A stretch of DNA of 64,000 nucleotides from Mediterraneibacter massiliensis (GTDB taxonomy: Bacteria; Bacillota; Clostridia; Lachnospirales; Lachnospiraceae): positions 248,001 through 312,000 of the forward strand of contig NZ_LN913000.1 of assembly GCF_001487105.1 (NCBI RefSeq), given 5' to 3'. The first letter of the stretch is position 1; each line of letters starts with the position of its first letter. The position numbers were made by a program, and so were the translations under genes. Of this stretch, positions 54,626 to 63,957 are shown piece by piece. The notes beneath the pieces were generated by a model. That model was not told the DNA's origin. It did no database searches and saw only the letters and a program-made list of their open reading frames with translations.

Positions 54626-54713
54626 GTCCAGAAGTGACGAAAATCAGCAAAAAATGTAAAACAACTTACTTCCTATCCGGAAAGATGTTAAAATAAATAG
54701 TAAGAATATCGAA

Positions 54714-54748
54714 AAAGACCGTTACAGTATTTGTACCGGTCTTTCTTT
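54714..54748 (+). terminator. Terminator-like hairpin in the carD leader
   Basis: AAAGACCGTTAC pairs with GTACCGGTCTTT and is followed by CTTTGG. It lies 45 bp before the CarD-like gene; it may end cstA readthrough or act as an attenuator. Confidence 0.5.
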
Positions 54749-54791
54749 GGCTATACTTATACTGACAGAAGGAGCAGAAAGGAGGCAAAGC

Positions 54792-55298
54792 ATGCTCAAA
54801 TCCGGAGACGCGGTTGTGTATAAATGCAGAGGAGTCTATAAAATTGAAGAGATCGGAACGTTAAATTTTTCATTTGCGGACAAGAAACGAAAATATTATA
54901 CGCTGCAGTCTGTAGACAATTCCAGAGATAAGGCGTATGTTCCTATGGATGACGTAAGTAATATCAGACAGCCGGTCAGCAAAGAGGAGGCGTTGGCGCT
55001 GATCGGAAGACTGGATGAGATAGAAGTATTGGGGATCCAAAACGAAAAGTACAGAGAACAGGAATATAAGAATTGTATTTCTGGATACCGGCCGGAGAGC
55101 TGGGTAAGAGTACTTAAGACGTTGTACAAAAGGACGAAGAGCCGAGGCAGTATGACGAGTATGGATAAGAAATATCAGATGCTCTTAGAACATGCGCTGT
55201 TCAGTGAATTCGCATTTTCACTGGGGATTCCAAAAGAAGATATACCGGAATTTATTCAAAGGCAAAAAGATATAAAGCAGGAACAGAGCAAAAAATAG
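54792..55298 (+). CDS. CarD family transcriptional regulator
   Basis: A 168-residue protein. The N-terminal ~60 residues are a CarD/TRCF RNA-polymerase-interacting domain (FKSGDAVVYKCRGVYKIEEI-type, starting MLKSGDAVVY), and the rest is the helical DNA-binding CarD part (LALIGRLDEIEVL, WVRVLKTLYKR). Such proteins bind RNA polymerase beta and stabilise open complexes. The ATG at 54792 is preferred to 54747 because GAAAGGAGGCAAAGC precedes it and the product then starts like other family members. Confidence 0.88.
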   Translation: MLKSGDAVVYKCRGVYKIEEIGTLNFSFADKKRKYYTLQSVDNSRDKAYVPMDDVSNIRQPVSKEEALALIGRLDEIEVLGIQNEKYREQEYKNCISGYRPESWVRVLKTLYKRTKSRGSMTSMDKKYQMLLEHALFSEFAFSLGIPKEDIPEFIQRQKDIKQEQSKK

Positions 55299-55321
55299 AA
55301 AATGGAAATCAAATCTGCTTC

Positions 55322-55350
55322 TTGCGAAAAATATATGTACATGATATACT
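55322..55350 (+). promoter_or_regulatory. Sigma-A promoter for the CNNM/CBS gene
   Basis: TTGCGA at 55322-55327, 17-base spacer, TATACT at 55345-55350. Confidence 0.5.
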
Positions 55351-55454
55351 CCTTCTAAAAATATTTTGCAGAAGACAGGATACCTGCCGTGATACAGTGT
55401 TTTTGCAGTTAAGAACGGCAGAAACTGTCTTAGATTTAGGAGGAGTTATTTTTT

Positions 55455-56768
55455 ATGGATGCAGACCCTGCGGGAAACTCGATTATTTCAACTTTATTGC
55501 TGCTGCTCTTTTTCACATTGATGAATGCTTATTTCGCCGGAGCAGAGATGGCCGTTGTATCGGTAAACAAGAATCGGATACGTGCACTTGCCGAATCAGG
55601 CAATAAGAAGGCGAAAGTGGTGGAAAGCCTATTTGAAGATTCCACGAAGTTTCTGTCGACTATCCAGGTCGCGATCACCTTTGCCGGCTTCTATTCCAGT
55701 GCTTCGGCGGCAGCGGGGCTGGCGCCTTATGTTGCCGGATGGCTGGCGCAGTATCAGATCCCTTACAGCGGCTCTATCGCAAGAAACGGACTGACGCTGG
55801 TGCTGATGTTTTTCAATCTGGTCTTTGGAGAATTAGTACCTAAGAGGATTGCCCTGCAGAAGGCAGAAGCTTTTTGTATGCTGACGGTCATGCCAATACA
55901 CTATATATCGATCGTACTTTCCCCATTTATCAAGTTGCTTTCTGTATCGACAAAATGTGTATTGAAACTGCTGCGCATGAAGACAGAAGATCAAGAAGAA
56001 GCAGTGACGGAAGAAGAAATTCGAACGCTTTTAAAAATGGGAAATGAGACAGGGACGTTTGATGATGAAGAACGTGAAATGATCGATTCGGTCTTTGCTT
56101 TTGACGACAGAACGGCAAGAGAGATTATGGTTCCCAGAAGAGAGGTATATACGCTCAATATAGAAGAACCGCTGGAATATATATTGGATGAAATTTTGGA
56201 GACGAGACATACAAGAATTCCTGTGTATGAAGAAAATATTGATAATATCATCGGGATCCTGCATGTGAAGGATGTTATGATCGAAATGCGCAAAAGGAGT
56301 CTGGAGCAAATGGATGTCCGCAGTATGCTCCACAAACCATTTTTCGTACCGGAGACAAAGTATGCGGCGGAGTTGTTCCGTCAGATGCAGGAATCCAGGC
56401 GCCATATGGCAGTACTTGTAGATGAGTATGGAGGCTTTTCAGGAATCGTAACAGTAGAAGATTTGGTGGAAGAGATCATGGGCGATATTAATGAAGAATA
56501 TGAAGAGGTAGAGCCGGAGATCGAAAGGCTGGATGCGTGTACGTACCGTCTTGACGGAAGCATATTGATAGAAGATTTAAATGAAGAATTACAGCTGAAG
56601 CTGGAGACCGAGAATTATGATACACTTTCGGGATATCTGATCGAGCGTCTGGGATATATTCCGGCAAAAGAAGATAAGACGGTGATAGAAGAAGAAAACT
56701 TGGTCTTTACAGTAGAAAAAATGAAAGACAATCGTATCAGCAAGGTATTCCTTATTATGAAAAACTAG
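55455..56768 (+). CDS. CNNM/CorC-family membrane protein with CBS domains (hemolysin family)
   Basis: A 437-residue protein. Residues 1-200 are a DUF21/CNNM membrane domain (NAYFAGAEMAVVSVNKNRI, NLVFGELVPKRIAL), ~215-340 carry two CBS domains (REIMVPRREVYTL, MAVLVDEYGGFSGIVTVEDL), and ~350-437 form a CorC/HlyC domain (YDTLSGYLIERLGYIP). Family members are implicated in magnesium or cobalt efflux; hemolysin is a historical label. TTAGGAGGAGTTATTTTTT precedes the ATG. Confidence 0.92.
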   Translation: MDADPAGNSIISTLLLLLFFTLMNAYFAGAEMAVVSVNKNRIRALAESGNKKAKVVESLFEDSTKFLSTIQVAITFAGFYSSASAAAGLAPYVAGWLAQYQIPYSGSIARNGLTLVLMFFNLVFGELVPKRIALQKAEAFCMLTVMPIHYISIVLSPFIKLLSVSTKCVLKLLRMKTEDQEEAVTEEEIRTLLKMGNETGTFDDEEREMIDSVFAFDDRTAREIMVPRREVYTLNIEEPLEYILDEILETRHTRIPVYEENIDNIIGILHVKDVMIEMRKRSLEQMDVRSMLHKPFFVPETKYAAELFRQMQESRRHMAVLVDEYGGFSGIVTVEDLVEEIMGDINEEYEEVEPEIERLDACTYRLDGSILIEDLNEELQLKLETENYDTLSGYLIERLGYIPAKEDKTVIEEENLVFTVEKMKDNRISKVFLIMKN

Positions 56769-56776
56769 AATCCGTA

Positions 56777-56805
56777 TTGAACTTGCGGGTGCACAAATGT
56801 ATAAT
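56777..56805 (+). promoter_or_regulatory. Sigma-A promoter for the purO-AICARFT pair
   Basis: TTGAAC at 56777-56782, 17-base spacer, TATAAT at 56800-56805. A small hairpin CCGCCTTCTTGAGGCGG follows in the leader. Confidence 0.6.
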
Positions 56806-56866
56806 AGCAGATGAGAGATGATTCCCGCCTTCTTGAGGCGGCGAGAAGCAAAGGAGAAGCGCAAAT

Positions 56867-57580
56867 ATGAAGATGTTATCAATCGAGCAGGAACTTCGGG
56901 AAAATTCTTACCCGGGGAGAGGCATCATTATCGGAAAGAGTAAGGATGGAAAAAAAGCGGTTGCCGCGTATTTTATCATGGGACGCAGTGTGAACAGCCG
57001 GAATCGCATTTTTGTAGAAGAAGGAGAAGGGATACGGACACAGGCGTATGACGAATCAAAATTGACAGATCCAAGCCTGATCATTTATGCTCCTGTACGA
57101 GTGCTGGGGAATAAAACAATTGTGACCAACGGAGATCAGACAGATACGATATATGAAGGCATGGACAAGCAGATGACATTTGAACAGACATTACGCAGCC
57201 GCGAATTCGAGCCGGATGCTCCGAACTTTACGCCGCGTATATCCGGGATCCTGCATGTAGAGAATGGAACATACAACTATGCAATGTCTATTTTGAAAAG
57301 CAATAACGGAAGCAGTGAGAGCTGCAACAGATATACGTTTGCCTATGAGAATCCAATGGCGGGAGAAGGGCATTTTATTCATACTTATCAGTGTGATGGA
57401 GATCCACTGCCAAGTTTTGAAGGAGAACCGAAGCTGGTATCTATTGAGGAAGATATAGAAGTATTCACAGATCTTTTGTGGAATAGTCTGAATGAAGAAA
57501 ATAAGGTTTCTCTGTTTGTACGCTATATCGATATTGAAACAGGAAAATACGAGACAAAGATCATAAATAAGAATAAGTAA
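56867..57580 (+). CDS. purO: IMP cyclohydrolase, PurO type
   Basis: A 237-residue protein of the archaeal-type IMP cyclohydrolase family, related in fold to Ntn hydrolases. It closes the ring of FAICAR to give IMP, the last step of purine synthesis. Typical blocks are [35 protein letters not shown] and [20 protein letters not shown]. It lies 16 bp before a stand-alone AICAR transformylase; the two replace the usual bacterial bifunctional PurH. AAAGGAGAAGCGCAA precedes the ATG. Confidence 0.9.
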   Translation: MKMLSIEQELRENSYPGRGIIIGKSKDGKKAVAAYFIMGRSVNSRNRIFVEEGEGIRTQAYDESKLTDPSLIIYAPVRVLGNKTIVTNGDQTDTIYEGMDKQMTFEQTLRSREFEPDAPNFTPRISGILHVENGTYNYAMSILKSNNGSSESCNRYTFAYENPMAGEGHFIHTYQCDGDPLPSFEGEPKLVSIEEDIEVFTDLLWNSLNEENKVSLFVRYIDIETGKYETKIINKNK

Positions 57581-57596
57581 AGGAGCGCACGGTCAT

Positions 57597-58775
57597 ATGA
57601 AAGAATTAGAATTAAAATATGGATGTAACCCGAATCAAAAACCGTCCCGGATCTATATGAAGGACGGAAGTGAACTGCCGATCCAGGTACTTTGCGGGCG
57701 TCCGGGGTATATCAATTTCCTAGATGCGTTCAATGGCTGGCAGTTGGTCAGCGAGCTGAAAAAGGCAACAGGGCTTCCGGCAGCCACTTCCTTTAAGCAT
57801 GTATCGCCGGCGGGAGCGGCAGTTGGTATCCCGCTGACGGAGACACTGGCTAAAATCTATTGGGTAGACGATCTGGGAGAACTTTCTCCTCTTGCCTGCG
57901 CTTATGCACGTGCGCGCGGTGCTGACAGAATGTCTTCTTTTGGAGATTTCATTGCCCTTTCCGATGTGTGTGACGTGGATACGGCAAAACTGATCAAAAG
58001 AGAAGTATCTGATGGTGTGATCGCACCGGGATATGAACCAGAGGCGCTGGAACTCTTACAGCAGAAGAAAAAAGGCAATTACAACATCATTCAGATAGAC
58101 GAAACATATGTGCCGGAAGTATTGGAACATAAGGAAGTATTTGGCATTACTTTTGAGCAGGGCAGAAATGAACTGCATATCGATAAAGATTTCTTCTCTG
58201 ATGTAGTGACAGATAATAAGGAAATCCCGGAGGATGCAAAGCGCGATCTGGCGGTCGCTATGATCACTTTGAAATATACTCAGTCGAACTCTGTATGTTA
58301 TGTGAAGGGGGGACAGGCGATCGGGATCGGAGCAGGGCAGCAGTCCCGGATCCACTGTACACGTCTGGCAGGGCAGAAAGCAGATAATTGGTGGCTTAGA
58401 CAGAGTCCGCAGGTACTTGGACTTAAATTTAAGTCAGGGATCGGGCGCGCGGACAGAGACAATGCGATTGACTTATATATTGGTGAAGAATATATGGATA
58501 TTCTTGCAGACGGTGTGTGGGAAAATACATTCGAAGAAAAACCGGCAGTATTTACGAGAGAAGAAAAAAGAGCATGGCTTGATAAGATGGCAGACGTGGC
58601 GCTCGGCTCGGACGCGTTTTTCCCATTTGGAGATAATATTGAGCGGGCACACAAAAGCGGCGTAAAATATATTGCGCAGCCGGGCGGATCTGTCAGAGAT
58701 GATCATGTGATTGCCGCATGCGATAAATACCAGATGGCAATGGCGTTTACTGGAATCCGTCTGTTCCACCATTAA
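57597..58775 (+). CDS. AICAR formyltransferase (stand-alone)
   Basis: A 392-residue protein corresponding to the C-terminal transformylase part of PurH without the N-terminal cyclohydrolase. It transfers a formyl group from 10-formyl-tetrahydrofolate to AICAR. The motifs include [13 protein letters not shown] (catalytic Lys-His), [33 protein letters not shown] and [12 protein letters not shown]. It is coupled to the PurO-type gene 16 bp upstream. AAAGGAGCGCACGGTCAT precedes the ATG. Confidence 0.92.
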   Translation: MKELELKYGCNPNQKPSRIYMKDGSELPIQVLCGRPGYINFLDAFNGWQLVSELKKATGLPAATSFKHVSPAGAAVGIPLTETLAKIYWVDDLGELSPLACAYARARGADRMSSFGDFIALSDVCDVDTAKLIKREVSDGVIAPGYEPEALELLQQKKKGNYNIIQIDETYVPEVLEHKEVFGITFEQGRNELHIDKDFFSDVVTDNKEIPEDAKRDLAVAMITLKYTQSNSVCYVKGGQAIGIGAGQQSRIHCTRLAGQKADNWWLRQSPQVLGLKFKSGIGRADRDNAIDLYIGEEYMDILADGVWENTFEEKPAVFTREEKRAWLDKMADVALGSDAFFPFGDNIERAHKSGVKYIAQPGGSVRDDHVIAACDKYQMAMAFTGIRLFHH

Positions 58776-58792
58776 AAGAACAGGGGGATGAA

Positions 58793-59230
58793 ATGATACT
58801 GGAGACAAAAAGTCCTGAAGAGACGTTTTCGGTTGGCAGACGAATGGGAGAAAAGGCACATCCGGGACAGGTCTTTACCTTGATGGGAGATTTGGGCGTT
58901 GGAAAGACGGTCTTTACAAAAGGCCTGGCCAAAGGTCTGGGTATCGAGGAACCTGTGAGCAGTCCGACTTTTACCATTGTACAGGTATATGAAGAAGGGA
59001 GAATACCATTCTATCATTTTGATGTATACCGGATCGGGGATGTTGAGGAGATGGATGAAATAGGATTTGAAGAGTATGTCATGGGGGACGGTGTATCCCT
59101 GATCGAATGGGCAAATCTTATAGAAGAGATTCTTCCCATACCCCGTACGGAAATAACGATCGAGAAGGATCTGGAGCAAGGATTCTCATACAGGAAGATT
59201 ACTATAGAAGAAATAAACGAAAAGAAATAG
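58793..59230 (+). CDS. tsaE: tRNA t6A biosynthesis ATPase TsaE
   Basis: A 145-residue P-loop protein. Its Walker A is GDLGVGKTVFTKGLAKGLG; SSPTFTIVQVY and FYHFDVYRI follow, and LIEWANLI is the late conserved block. With TsaB and TsaD it installs threonylcarbamoyl on A37 of ANN-reading tRNAs. It begins the tRNA-maturation group. ACAGGGGGATGAA precedes the ATG. Confidence 0.95.
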   Translation: MILETKSPEETFSVGRRMGEKAHPGQVFTLMGDLGVGKTVFTKGLAKGLGIEEPVSSPTFTIVQVYEEGRIPFYHFDVYRIGDVEEMDEIGFEEYVMGDGVSLIEWANLIEEILPIPRTEITIEKDLEQGFSYRKITIEEINEKK

Positions 59231-59244
59231 AGCAGTGTATGGAA

Positions 59245-59275
59245 GGGGTCAGACAGGTACTGACCCCATTTTATC
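59245..59275 (+). terminator. Weak terminator-like hairpin between tsaE and tsaB-rimI
   Basis: GGGGTCAG and CTGACCCC form an 8-bp stem followed by ATTTTATCC. It could give partial termination or protect an mRNA end within the operon. Confidence 0.4.
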
Positions 59276-59301
59276 CTGCAAAGTGAAAAGGAGAGGAAGC
59301 C

Positions 59302-60489
59302 ATGAAAGTATTAGCGATTGACAGTTCCGGGCTGACGGCGGCGGCTGCTGTCGTAGATGAGGAGCAGACGATTGCGGAATATACGGTGAACTATAAGAAG
59401 ACACATTCACAGACATTGCTGCCGATGATAGATGAAATTGTGAAAATGGTAGAAATGGATCTAAAGGAGATCGACGCAATTGCCGTGGCGGGCGGACCAG
59501 GTTCCTTTACGGGATTAAGGATAGGTTCCGCGACGGCGAAAGGATTGGGGCTTGCTCTTGATAAACCATTGATCTCTGTGCCTACGGTGGATGCGCTCGC
59601 CTATAATGTATACGGATGTACAGATATTATCTGCCCTCTTATGGATGCCAGGAGAAAGCAGGTCTATACGGGGATGTATACATTTTCCAGAAAAGCCGGG
59701 GAGATAGAAGGAGAAAATTTGGTAAGACCGGTCTTTCAGGTTATGAAGATGCAGATGGCGATTTCGGTGGAGGAATTGATCGGGCGGCTGAATCGATATG
59801 GACGTCCGGTGGTATTTCTTGGTGACGGTGTGCCTGTCTATGCGTCTTTGCTGAAAGAGGGATTAAAAGTGCCATACTCTTTTGCGCCCTCCTATATGAA
59901 TCGGCAGAGGGCGGCTGTATTGGGCGCCCTGGGAATCGTTTACTATAAAGCGGGAAAATACGAATCTGCCAGAGAACACAGACCGGATTATCTGCGTGTA
60001 TCTCAGGCGGAGCGAGAGCGCGCCTTACGGGAAAGTCAGGAAAAATTGTTCGTGAGAGAACTGAAAGAAGAAGACGCCGCAGCGGTGTCTGAGATGGAAC
60101 ACCAGCTGTTTTCGGATGGCTGGAGTGAAAAGGGGATCATAGAGACGATTAAAAATTCGAATACGATCTGTTTGGCTGCTGTAAAGGCAGAAAAATTAAT
60201 TGGTTATATGTTTGTATATTTTGCCGCAGGTGAAGGAGAGATCGCAAAGATCGCTGTGACAAAGGAGAAGCAGCGGCAAGGGGTAGCGCACCAGATGATG
60301 AAGGAATTGGAGCGTATTTGTAAATCTAGGAAAATAGGTAAGCTGATGCTGGATGTAAGGCAGAGCAATGAGGCGGCACAGACATTTTATAAAGCACAGG
60401 GCTTTGTCCGTGATGGAGAGAGAAAAGCATTTTACGAGAAACCATCCGAGGACGCTGTATTGATGAGCAGAGAAATCGCCTATTGGTAG
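59302..60489 (+). CDS. TsaB-RimI fusion (t6A factor plus ribosomal S18 acetyltransferase)
   Basis: A 395-residue two-domain protein. Residues 1-235 are TsaB (MKVLAIDSSGLTAAAAVVDE, VAGGPGSFTGLRIG), the scaffold that binds TsaD and TsaE for t6A synthesis. Residues ~248-395 are a RimI-type GNAT acetyltransferase (KLFVRELKEEDAAAVSEME, acetyl-CoA loop KEKQRQGVAHQMM, then MLDVRQSNEAAQTFYKAQGF), which acetylates the N-terminal Ala of ribosomal protein S18. In most bacteria these are adjacent separate genes. GAAAAGGAGAGGAAGCC precedes the ATG. Confidence 0.93.
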   Translation: MKVLAIDSSGLTAAAAVVDEEQTIAEYTVNYKKTHSQTLLPMIDEIVKMVEMDLKEIDAIAVAGGPGSFTGLRIGSATAKGLGLALDKPLISVPTVDALAYNVYGCTDIICPLMDARRKQVYTGMYTFSRKAGEIEGENLVRPVFQVMKMQMAISVEELIGRLNRYGRPVVFLGDGVPVYASLLKEGLKVPYSFAPSYMNRQRAAVLGALGIVYYKAGKYESAREHRPDYLRVSQAERERALRESQEKLFVRELKEEDAAAVSEMEHQLFSDGWSEKGIIETIKNSNTICLAAVKAEKLIGYMFVYFAAGEGEIAKIAVTKEKQRQGVAHQMMKELERICKSRKIGKLMLDVRQSNEAAQTFYKAQGFVRDGERKAFYEKPSEDAVLMSREIAYW

Positions 60490-60608
60490 AGACAGAATGG
60501 AAATCTTGTGGAGTATAAGGAAGCACTTCCCAGTAGGAAATGAGGCGCAGTATCGTTATAATATAGGCGTAGCAAGTAGAAGATCTGTTTTGCACAGGAG
60601 GAGACTAT

Positions 60609-60842
60609 ATGCGCCAGTATCAGGTAAAAGAGACAAAAGAAATCAAAAAGATTATTTGTAATAAATGTGGAAAAGAAATTCCGGTCATAAATGGAAGAAC
60701 GGAGGAAGGCGTATTTAGCGTCGATCATATGTGGGGATATTTTTCAAACAAAGATGGGGAAAAACATACGTTTGATCTATGCGAATCTTGTTATGATGAA
60801 TGGGTCCGTACCTTCCAGATACCGGTGGAAACAGAGGGATGA
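60609..60842 (+). CDS. Small CxxC protein of unknown function (77 aa)
   Basis: A 77-residue cytoplasmic protein with two CxxC pairs, CNKCGKEIP and CESCYDEW, about 40 residues apart, likely binding one zinc. An aromatic stretch (HMWGYFSNKDGEKHTF) lies between them. CAGGAGGAGACTAT precedes the ATG and the stop lies 1 bp before rnz, so the two are translationally coupled. The tight link to RNase Z and the t6A genes suggests an RNA-related role, but no family function is known to me. Confidence 0.75.
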   Translation: MRQYQVKETKEIKKIICNKCGKEIPVINGRTEEGVFSVDHMWGYFSNKDGEKHTFDLCESCYDEWVRTFQIPVETEG

Positions 60843-60843
60843 T

Positions 60844-61749
60844 ATGTTAGATGTATGTTTGCTTGGAAGCGGCGGTATGATGCCGCTCCCATATCGCTGG
60901 CTGACAGCGCTGATGACGAGATTCAATGGAAGCAGTCTGTTGATAGACTGCGGAGAGGGAACGCAGATCGCGATCAAGGAAAAGGGATGGAGTTTCAAAC
61001 CTATTGATGTGATCTGTTTTACGCACTTCCATGGAGATCATATAAGTGGTCTGCCGGGTCTGCTTTTGACAATGGGAAATGCAGATCGGCGGGAACCCCT
61101 GACATTGATAGGACCTAAAGGACTGGAACGTGTTGTAAACGCGCTGCGTGTTATAGCGCCGGAACTGCCGTTTCCTATTATTTTTCGGGAAATCGAAGGG
61201 GCAGAGCAGACATTTGCGTTAAATGGATACAGATTGAAAGCCTTTCGTGTAAATCATAATGTTGTGTGTTACGGATATACAATGGAAATAGACCGTGCGG
61301 GAAAATTTGATGTAGAGAGGGCAAGAGCACAGGGAATCGAGCAAAAATACTGGAGTATCCTGCAAAAGGGAGAAACGGTAGAAACGGCAGAAGGAAGATT
61401 GACGCCGGACATGGTGCTTGGGCCTGCACGCAAAGGGATCAAGCTGACGTATACGACAGATACCCGTCCTACGAACTCTATCCGTGAGAATGCGAAAGGG
61501 GCGGATCTGTTTATCTGCGAAGGAATGTATGGAGAGAAAGAGAAGGCGTCGAAGGCTGTAGAGTATAAGCATATGACGTTCTATGAGGCGGCGCAGATAG
61601 CTAAAGATGCACAGGTGAAAGAAATGTGGCTGACACATTACAGTCCTTCTTTGACTCGTCCGGAAGAATATATGGATGAGGTTCGAAGGATATTTCCGGC
61701 GGCTAAAGCCGGAAAAGACAGGATGTCAACGGAATTAACTTTTTCATAG
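60844..61749 (+). CDS. rnz: Ribonuclease Z
   Basis: A 301-residue metallo-beta-lactamase-fold endonuclease that trims tRNA 3' trailers. The zinc motif HFHGDH uses His61, His63, Asp65 and His66, and the later ligands fit ([29 protein letters not shown]). Length is usual for the short, homodimeric form. The start at 60844 matches the family N-terminus ([16 protein letters not shown]); a longer in-frame version would run inside the preceding small gene. Confidence 0.95.
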   Translation: MLDVCLLGSGGMMPLPYRWLTALMTRFNGSSLLIDCGEGTQIAIKEKGWSFKPIDVICFTHFHGDHISGLPGLLLTMGNADRREPLTLIGPKGLERVVNALRVIAPELPFPIIFREIEGAEQTFALNGYRLKAFRVNHNVVCYGYTMEIDRAGKFDVERARAQGIEQKYWSILQKGETVETAEGRLTPDMVLGPARKGIKLTYTTDTRPTNSIRENAKGADLFICEGMYGEKEKASKAVEYKHMTFYEAAQIAKDAQVKEMWLTHYSPSLTRPEEYMDEVRRIFPAAKAGKDRMSTELTFS

Positions 61750-61802
61750 AGGAGAACCGGCAAAAAGGAGTTTGTGCAGCCGGGAGAGAAGAGAGGCTTT
61801 TT

Positions 61803-62831
61803 ATGAAAGAAATCAAAGATATGAACATACTGGCGATTGAAAGTTCCTGCGATGAGACGGCAGCAGCTGTCGTGCATAATGGCAGAGAAGTGCTTTCTAA
61901 TGTCATTTCATCGCAGATCGATCTGCATAAATTATATGGCGGCGTAGTACCAGAGATTGCATCCAGAAAGCATATTGAAAAGATCAATCAGGTGGTAGAA
62001 GAAGCATTGAAAGAGGCGGAGGTAACACTGGATGATATAGACGCAGTGGGGGTGACGTATGGTCCGGGGCTTGTGGGCGCTCTGCTGGTTGGTGTGGCTG
62101 AAGCAAAGGCAATCGCCTATGCAAGGAACCTTCCGCTTGTGGGTGTGCATCATATAGAAGGACATATTTCTGCAAATTACATCGAGCATCCGGAGTTAGA
62201 ACCTCCTTTTTTCTGTCTGGTCGTATCAGGAGGACACACACATCTTGTGAAGGTAAAAGACTATGGCGTATATGAGATATTGGGAAGGACAAGGGATGAC
62301 GCGGCAGGGGAAGCCTATGACAAAGTGGCGCGCGCGATCGGATTAGGATATCCGGGCGGTCCCAAGATCGATCGGCTTGCCAAGGAAGGCGATCCGGCGG
62401 CGATACGTTTCCCAAAGGCTCATATGGAAGACGCGCCCTATGATTTTAGCTTCAGCGGGTTGAAATCTTCTGTCCTCAACTATATCAATGGCTGTAAGAT
62501 GAAAGGTGAAACTTATGATCCGGCAGATATTGCCGCGTCTTTTCAAAAAGCGGTGGTGGATGTATTGGTAGAAAAAGCGATGCGCGCGGCAGAAGAATTT
62601 GGTATCTACAAGTTTGCGATCGCAGGAGGAGTGGCGTCTAACAGTGCGCTGCGTGCCGGGATGGAAGCGGCATGCCAAGAGAGAAAGATCCAGTTTTACT
62701 ATCCGTCTCCTATATTGTGTACGGATAATGCAGCTATGATCGGAGCTGCGGCGTACTATGAATACCTTGCAGGGACGAGACATGGCTGGGATTTAAATGC
62801 GGTACCGAATTTAAAATTGGGAGAGCGATAG
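61803..62831 (+). CDS. tsaD: tRNA N6-adenosine threonylcarbamoyltransferase TsaD
   Basis: A 342-residue ASKHA-fold enzyme that transfers threonylcarbamoyl to A37 of tRNA. It begins [17 protein letters not shown]. Iron ligands His117 and His121 are in [11 protein letters not shown] and the aspartate in [18 protein letters not shown] and [10 protein letters not shown] are family blocks. It lies 53 bp after rnz and 4 bp before ispD. Confidence 0.97.
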   Translation: MKEIKDMNILAIESSCDETAAAVVHNGREVLSNVISSQIDLHKLYGGVVPEIASRKHIEKINQVVEEALKEAEVTLDDIDAVGVTYGPGLVGALLVGVAEAKAIAYARNLPLVGVHHIEGHISANYIEHPELEPPFFCLVVSGGHTHLVKVKDYGVYEILGRTRDDAAGEAYDKVARAIGLGYPGGPKIDRLAKEGDPAAIRFPKAHMEDAPYDFSFSGLKSSVLNYINGCKMKGETYDPADIAASFQKAVVDVLVEKAMRAAEEFGIYKFAIAGGVASNSALRAGMEAACQERKIQFYYPSPILCTDNAAMIGAAAYYEYLAGTRHGWDLNAVPNLKLGER

Positions 62832-62835
62832 GAGT

Positions 62836-63546
62836 ATGGAAAAGAAAAAGTGTACAGCCATTGTCCTTGCGGCAGGACAGGGCAGACGTATGGGAACAAA
62901 GGTACGTAAGCAGTATGTATTGTTGGAGGGACGCCCGATCCTCTACTATTCGCTTCATGTATTTGATCTTTCTCCTTATATAGATGAGATCGTTCTCGTT
63001 GTAGGCAAAGGAGAAGAAGAATATTGTCGTAAGGAAATCGTAGAAAAATACGGGATCCAAAAAGTGCGGCGAATCATTCCGGGAGGTGCAGAGCGCTATC
63101 ACTCTGTCTGGAAAGGATTAAGTGAAATCGAAGGCGAGGGGTACGTGTTTGTGCACGATGGAGCGCGTCCATTTGTGGATACTGCCATGATAGAGCGTGC
63201 ATATGAGGCAGTATGCGTGTGTAAAGCGTGTGTGGTAGGAATGCCGGTGAAAGATACGATCAAGCTGGCAGACGAAGAAGAATTCGTCAAAGAAACTCCA
63301 AAGAGGGAATTTGTATGGCTTGTGCAGACTCCACAGGTATTTGACGCCGCTTTATTAAAGGAGGCGTATGAGCTTCTTTCACATAAAACACATATCCAGG
63401 TGACGGACGACGCTATGGTGGTAGAGCAGATGCTGCAGTATCCGGTAAAACTGGTCTGTGGCTCCTATGAAAATATCAAGATCACGACACCGGAAGATCT
63501 GGAAGTGGCGAAAGTGTTTTTATCAAGAAAACCCTTGACACAGTGA
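62836..63546 (+). CDS. ispD: 2-C-methyl-D-erythritol 4-phosphate cytidylyltransferase
   Basis: A 236-residue MEP-pathway enzyme that couples CTP to methylerythritol phosphate. The nucleotide loop is IVLAAGQGRRMGTKVRKQY; GGAERYHSVWKGL and VHDGARPFVD are the other core motifs, with the C-terminal TTPEDLEVAK. It starts 4 bp after tsaD with CGATAGGAGT as ribosome-binding site. The promoter of the next tRNA overlaps its 3' end. Confidence 0.95.
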   Translation: MEKKKCTAIVLAAGQGRRMGTKVRKQYVLLEGRPILYYSLHVFDLSPYIDEIVLVVGKGEEEYCRKEIVEKYGIQKVRRIIPGGAERYHSVWKGLSEIEGEGYVFVHDGARPFVDTAMIERAYEAVCVCKACVVGMPVKDTIKLADEEEFVKETPKREFVWLVQTPQVFDAALLKEAYELLSHKTHIQVTDDAMVVEQMLQYPVKLVCGSYENIKITTPEDLEVAKVFLSRKPLTQ

Positions 63547-63564
63547 CGGTGATTATGGTAGAAT
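63535..63564 (+). promoter_or_regulatory. Sigma-A promoter for tRNA-Ser(UGA)
   Basis: TTGACA at 63535-63540, 18-base spacer, TAGAAT at 63559-63564, 50 bp before the tRNA. The -35 box lies inside the last codons of ispD. Confidence 0.65.
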
Positions 63565-63614
63565 AATCCACGTCGCACAGAGAGGAATATGTTCTGTGTG
63601 AGTGGACTATATCA

Positions 63615-63700
63615 GGAGAGGTATCGAAGTGGTCATAACGAGGCGGTCTTGAAAACCGTTTGTCCGCAAGGGCGCGTGGGTTCGAATCCCACCCTCTCCG
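63615..63700 (+). tRNA. tRNA-Ser (anticodon UGA)
   Basis: An 86-base class II tRNA. The acceptor stem is GGAGAGG/CCTCTCC with discriminator G, as expected for serine. The anticodon stem-loop reads GCGGT-CTTGAAA-ACCGT, giving TGA. A long variable arm (TTTGTCCGCAAGGGCGCG) and T-loop GGTTCGAATCC are present. CCA is not encoded. Confidence 0.97.
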
Positions 63701-63710
63701 TTTAAAAGAA

Positions 63711-63751
63711 AAAGTGATAAAGCTTATGCAGAAAGCTTTATCACTTTTTTT
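63711..63751 (+). terminator. Rho-independent terminator after tRNA-Ser(UGA)
   Basis: A 15-bp perfect stem (AAAGTGATAAAGCTT with its complement) followed by a T-run. Confidence 0.9.
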
Positions 63752-63957
63752 ATGAAAATTCCAGAGAAAATTTCTATATAAGTTTCTCTGAAGGAGGTTT
63801 TGCGACTGCAGCTATATCATGAAGAAAGCACACAACATATAGTACTTAAAATGTAGAAAGAGTACTGTATATTTGGGGAGAAAAAAATGTTTGAGAAAAG
63901 TGAAAAAAGTACTGGACAAGGACGGGGATTTCGTGTATATTAAATAGCGAACGTTTT
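63752..63957. other. Spacer between the two serine tRNA genes
   Basis: About 200 bp with no gene. It contains an inverted repeat CAGAGAAA..TTTCTCTG near 63771-63800 and a promoter at 63913-63941 (TGGACA, 17-base spacer, TATATT) for the second tRNA. Confidence 0.5.
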
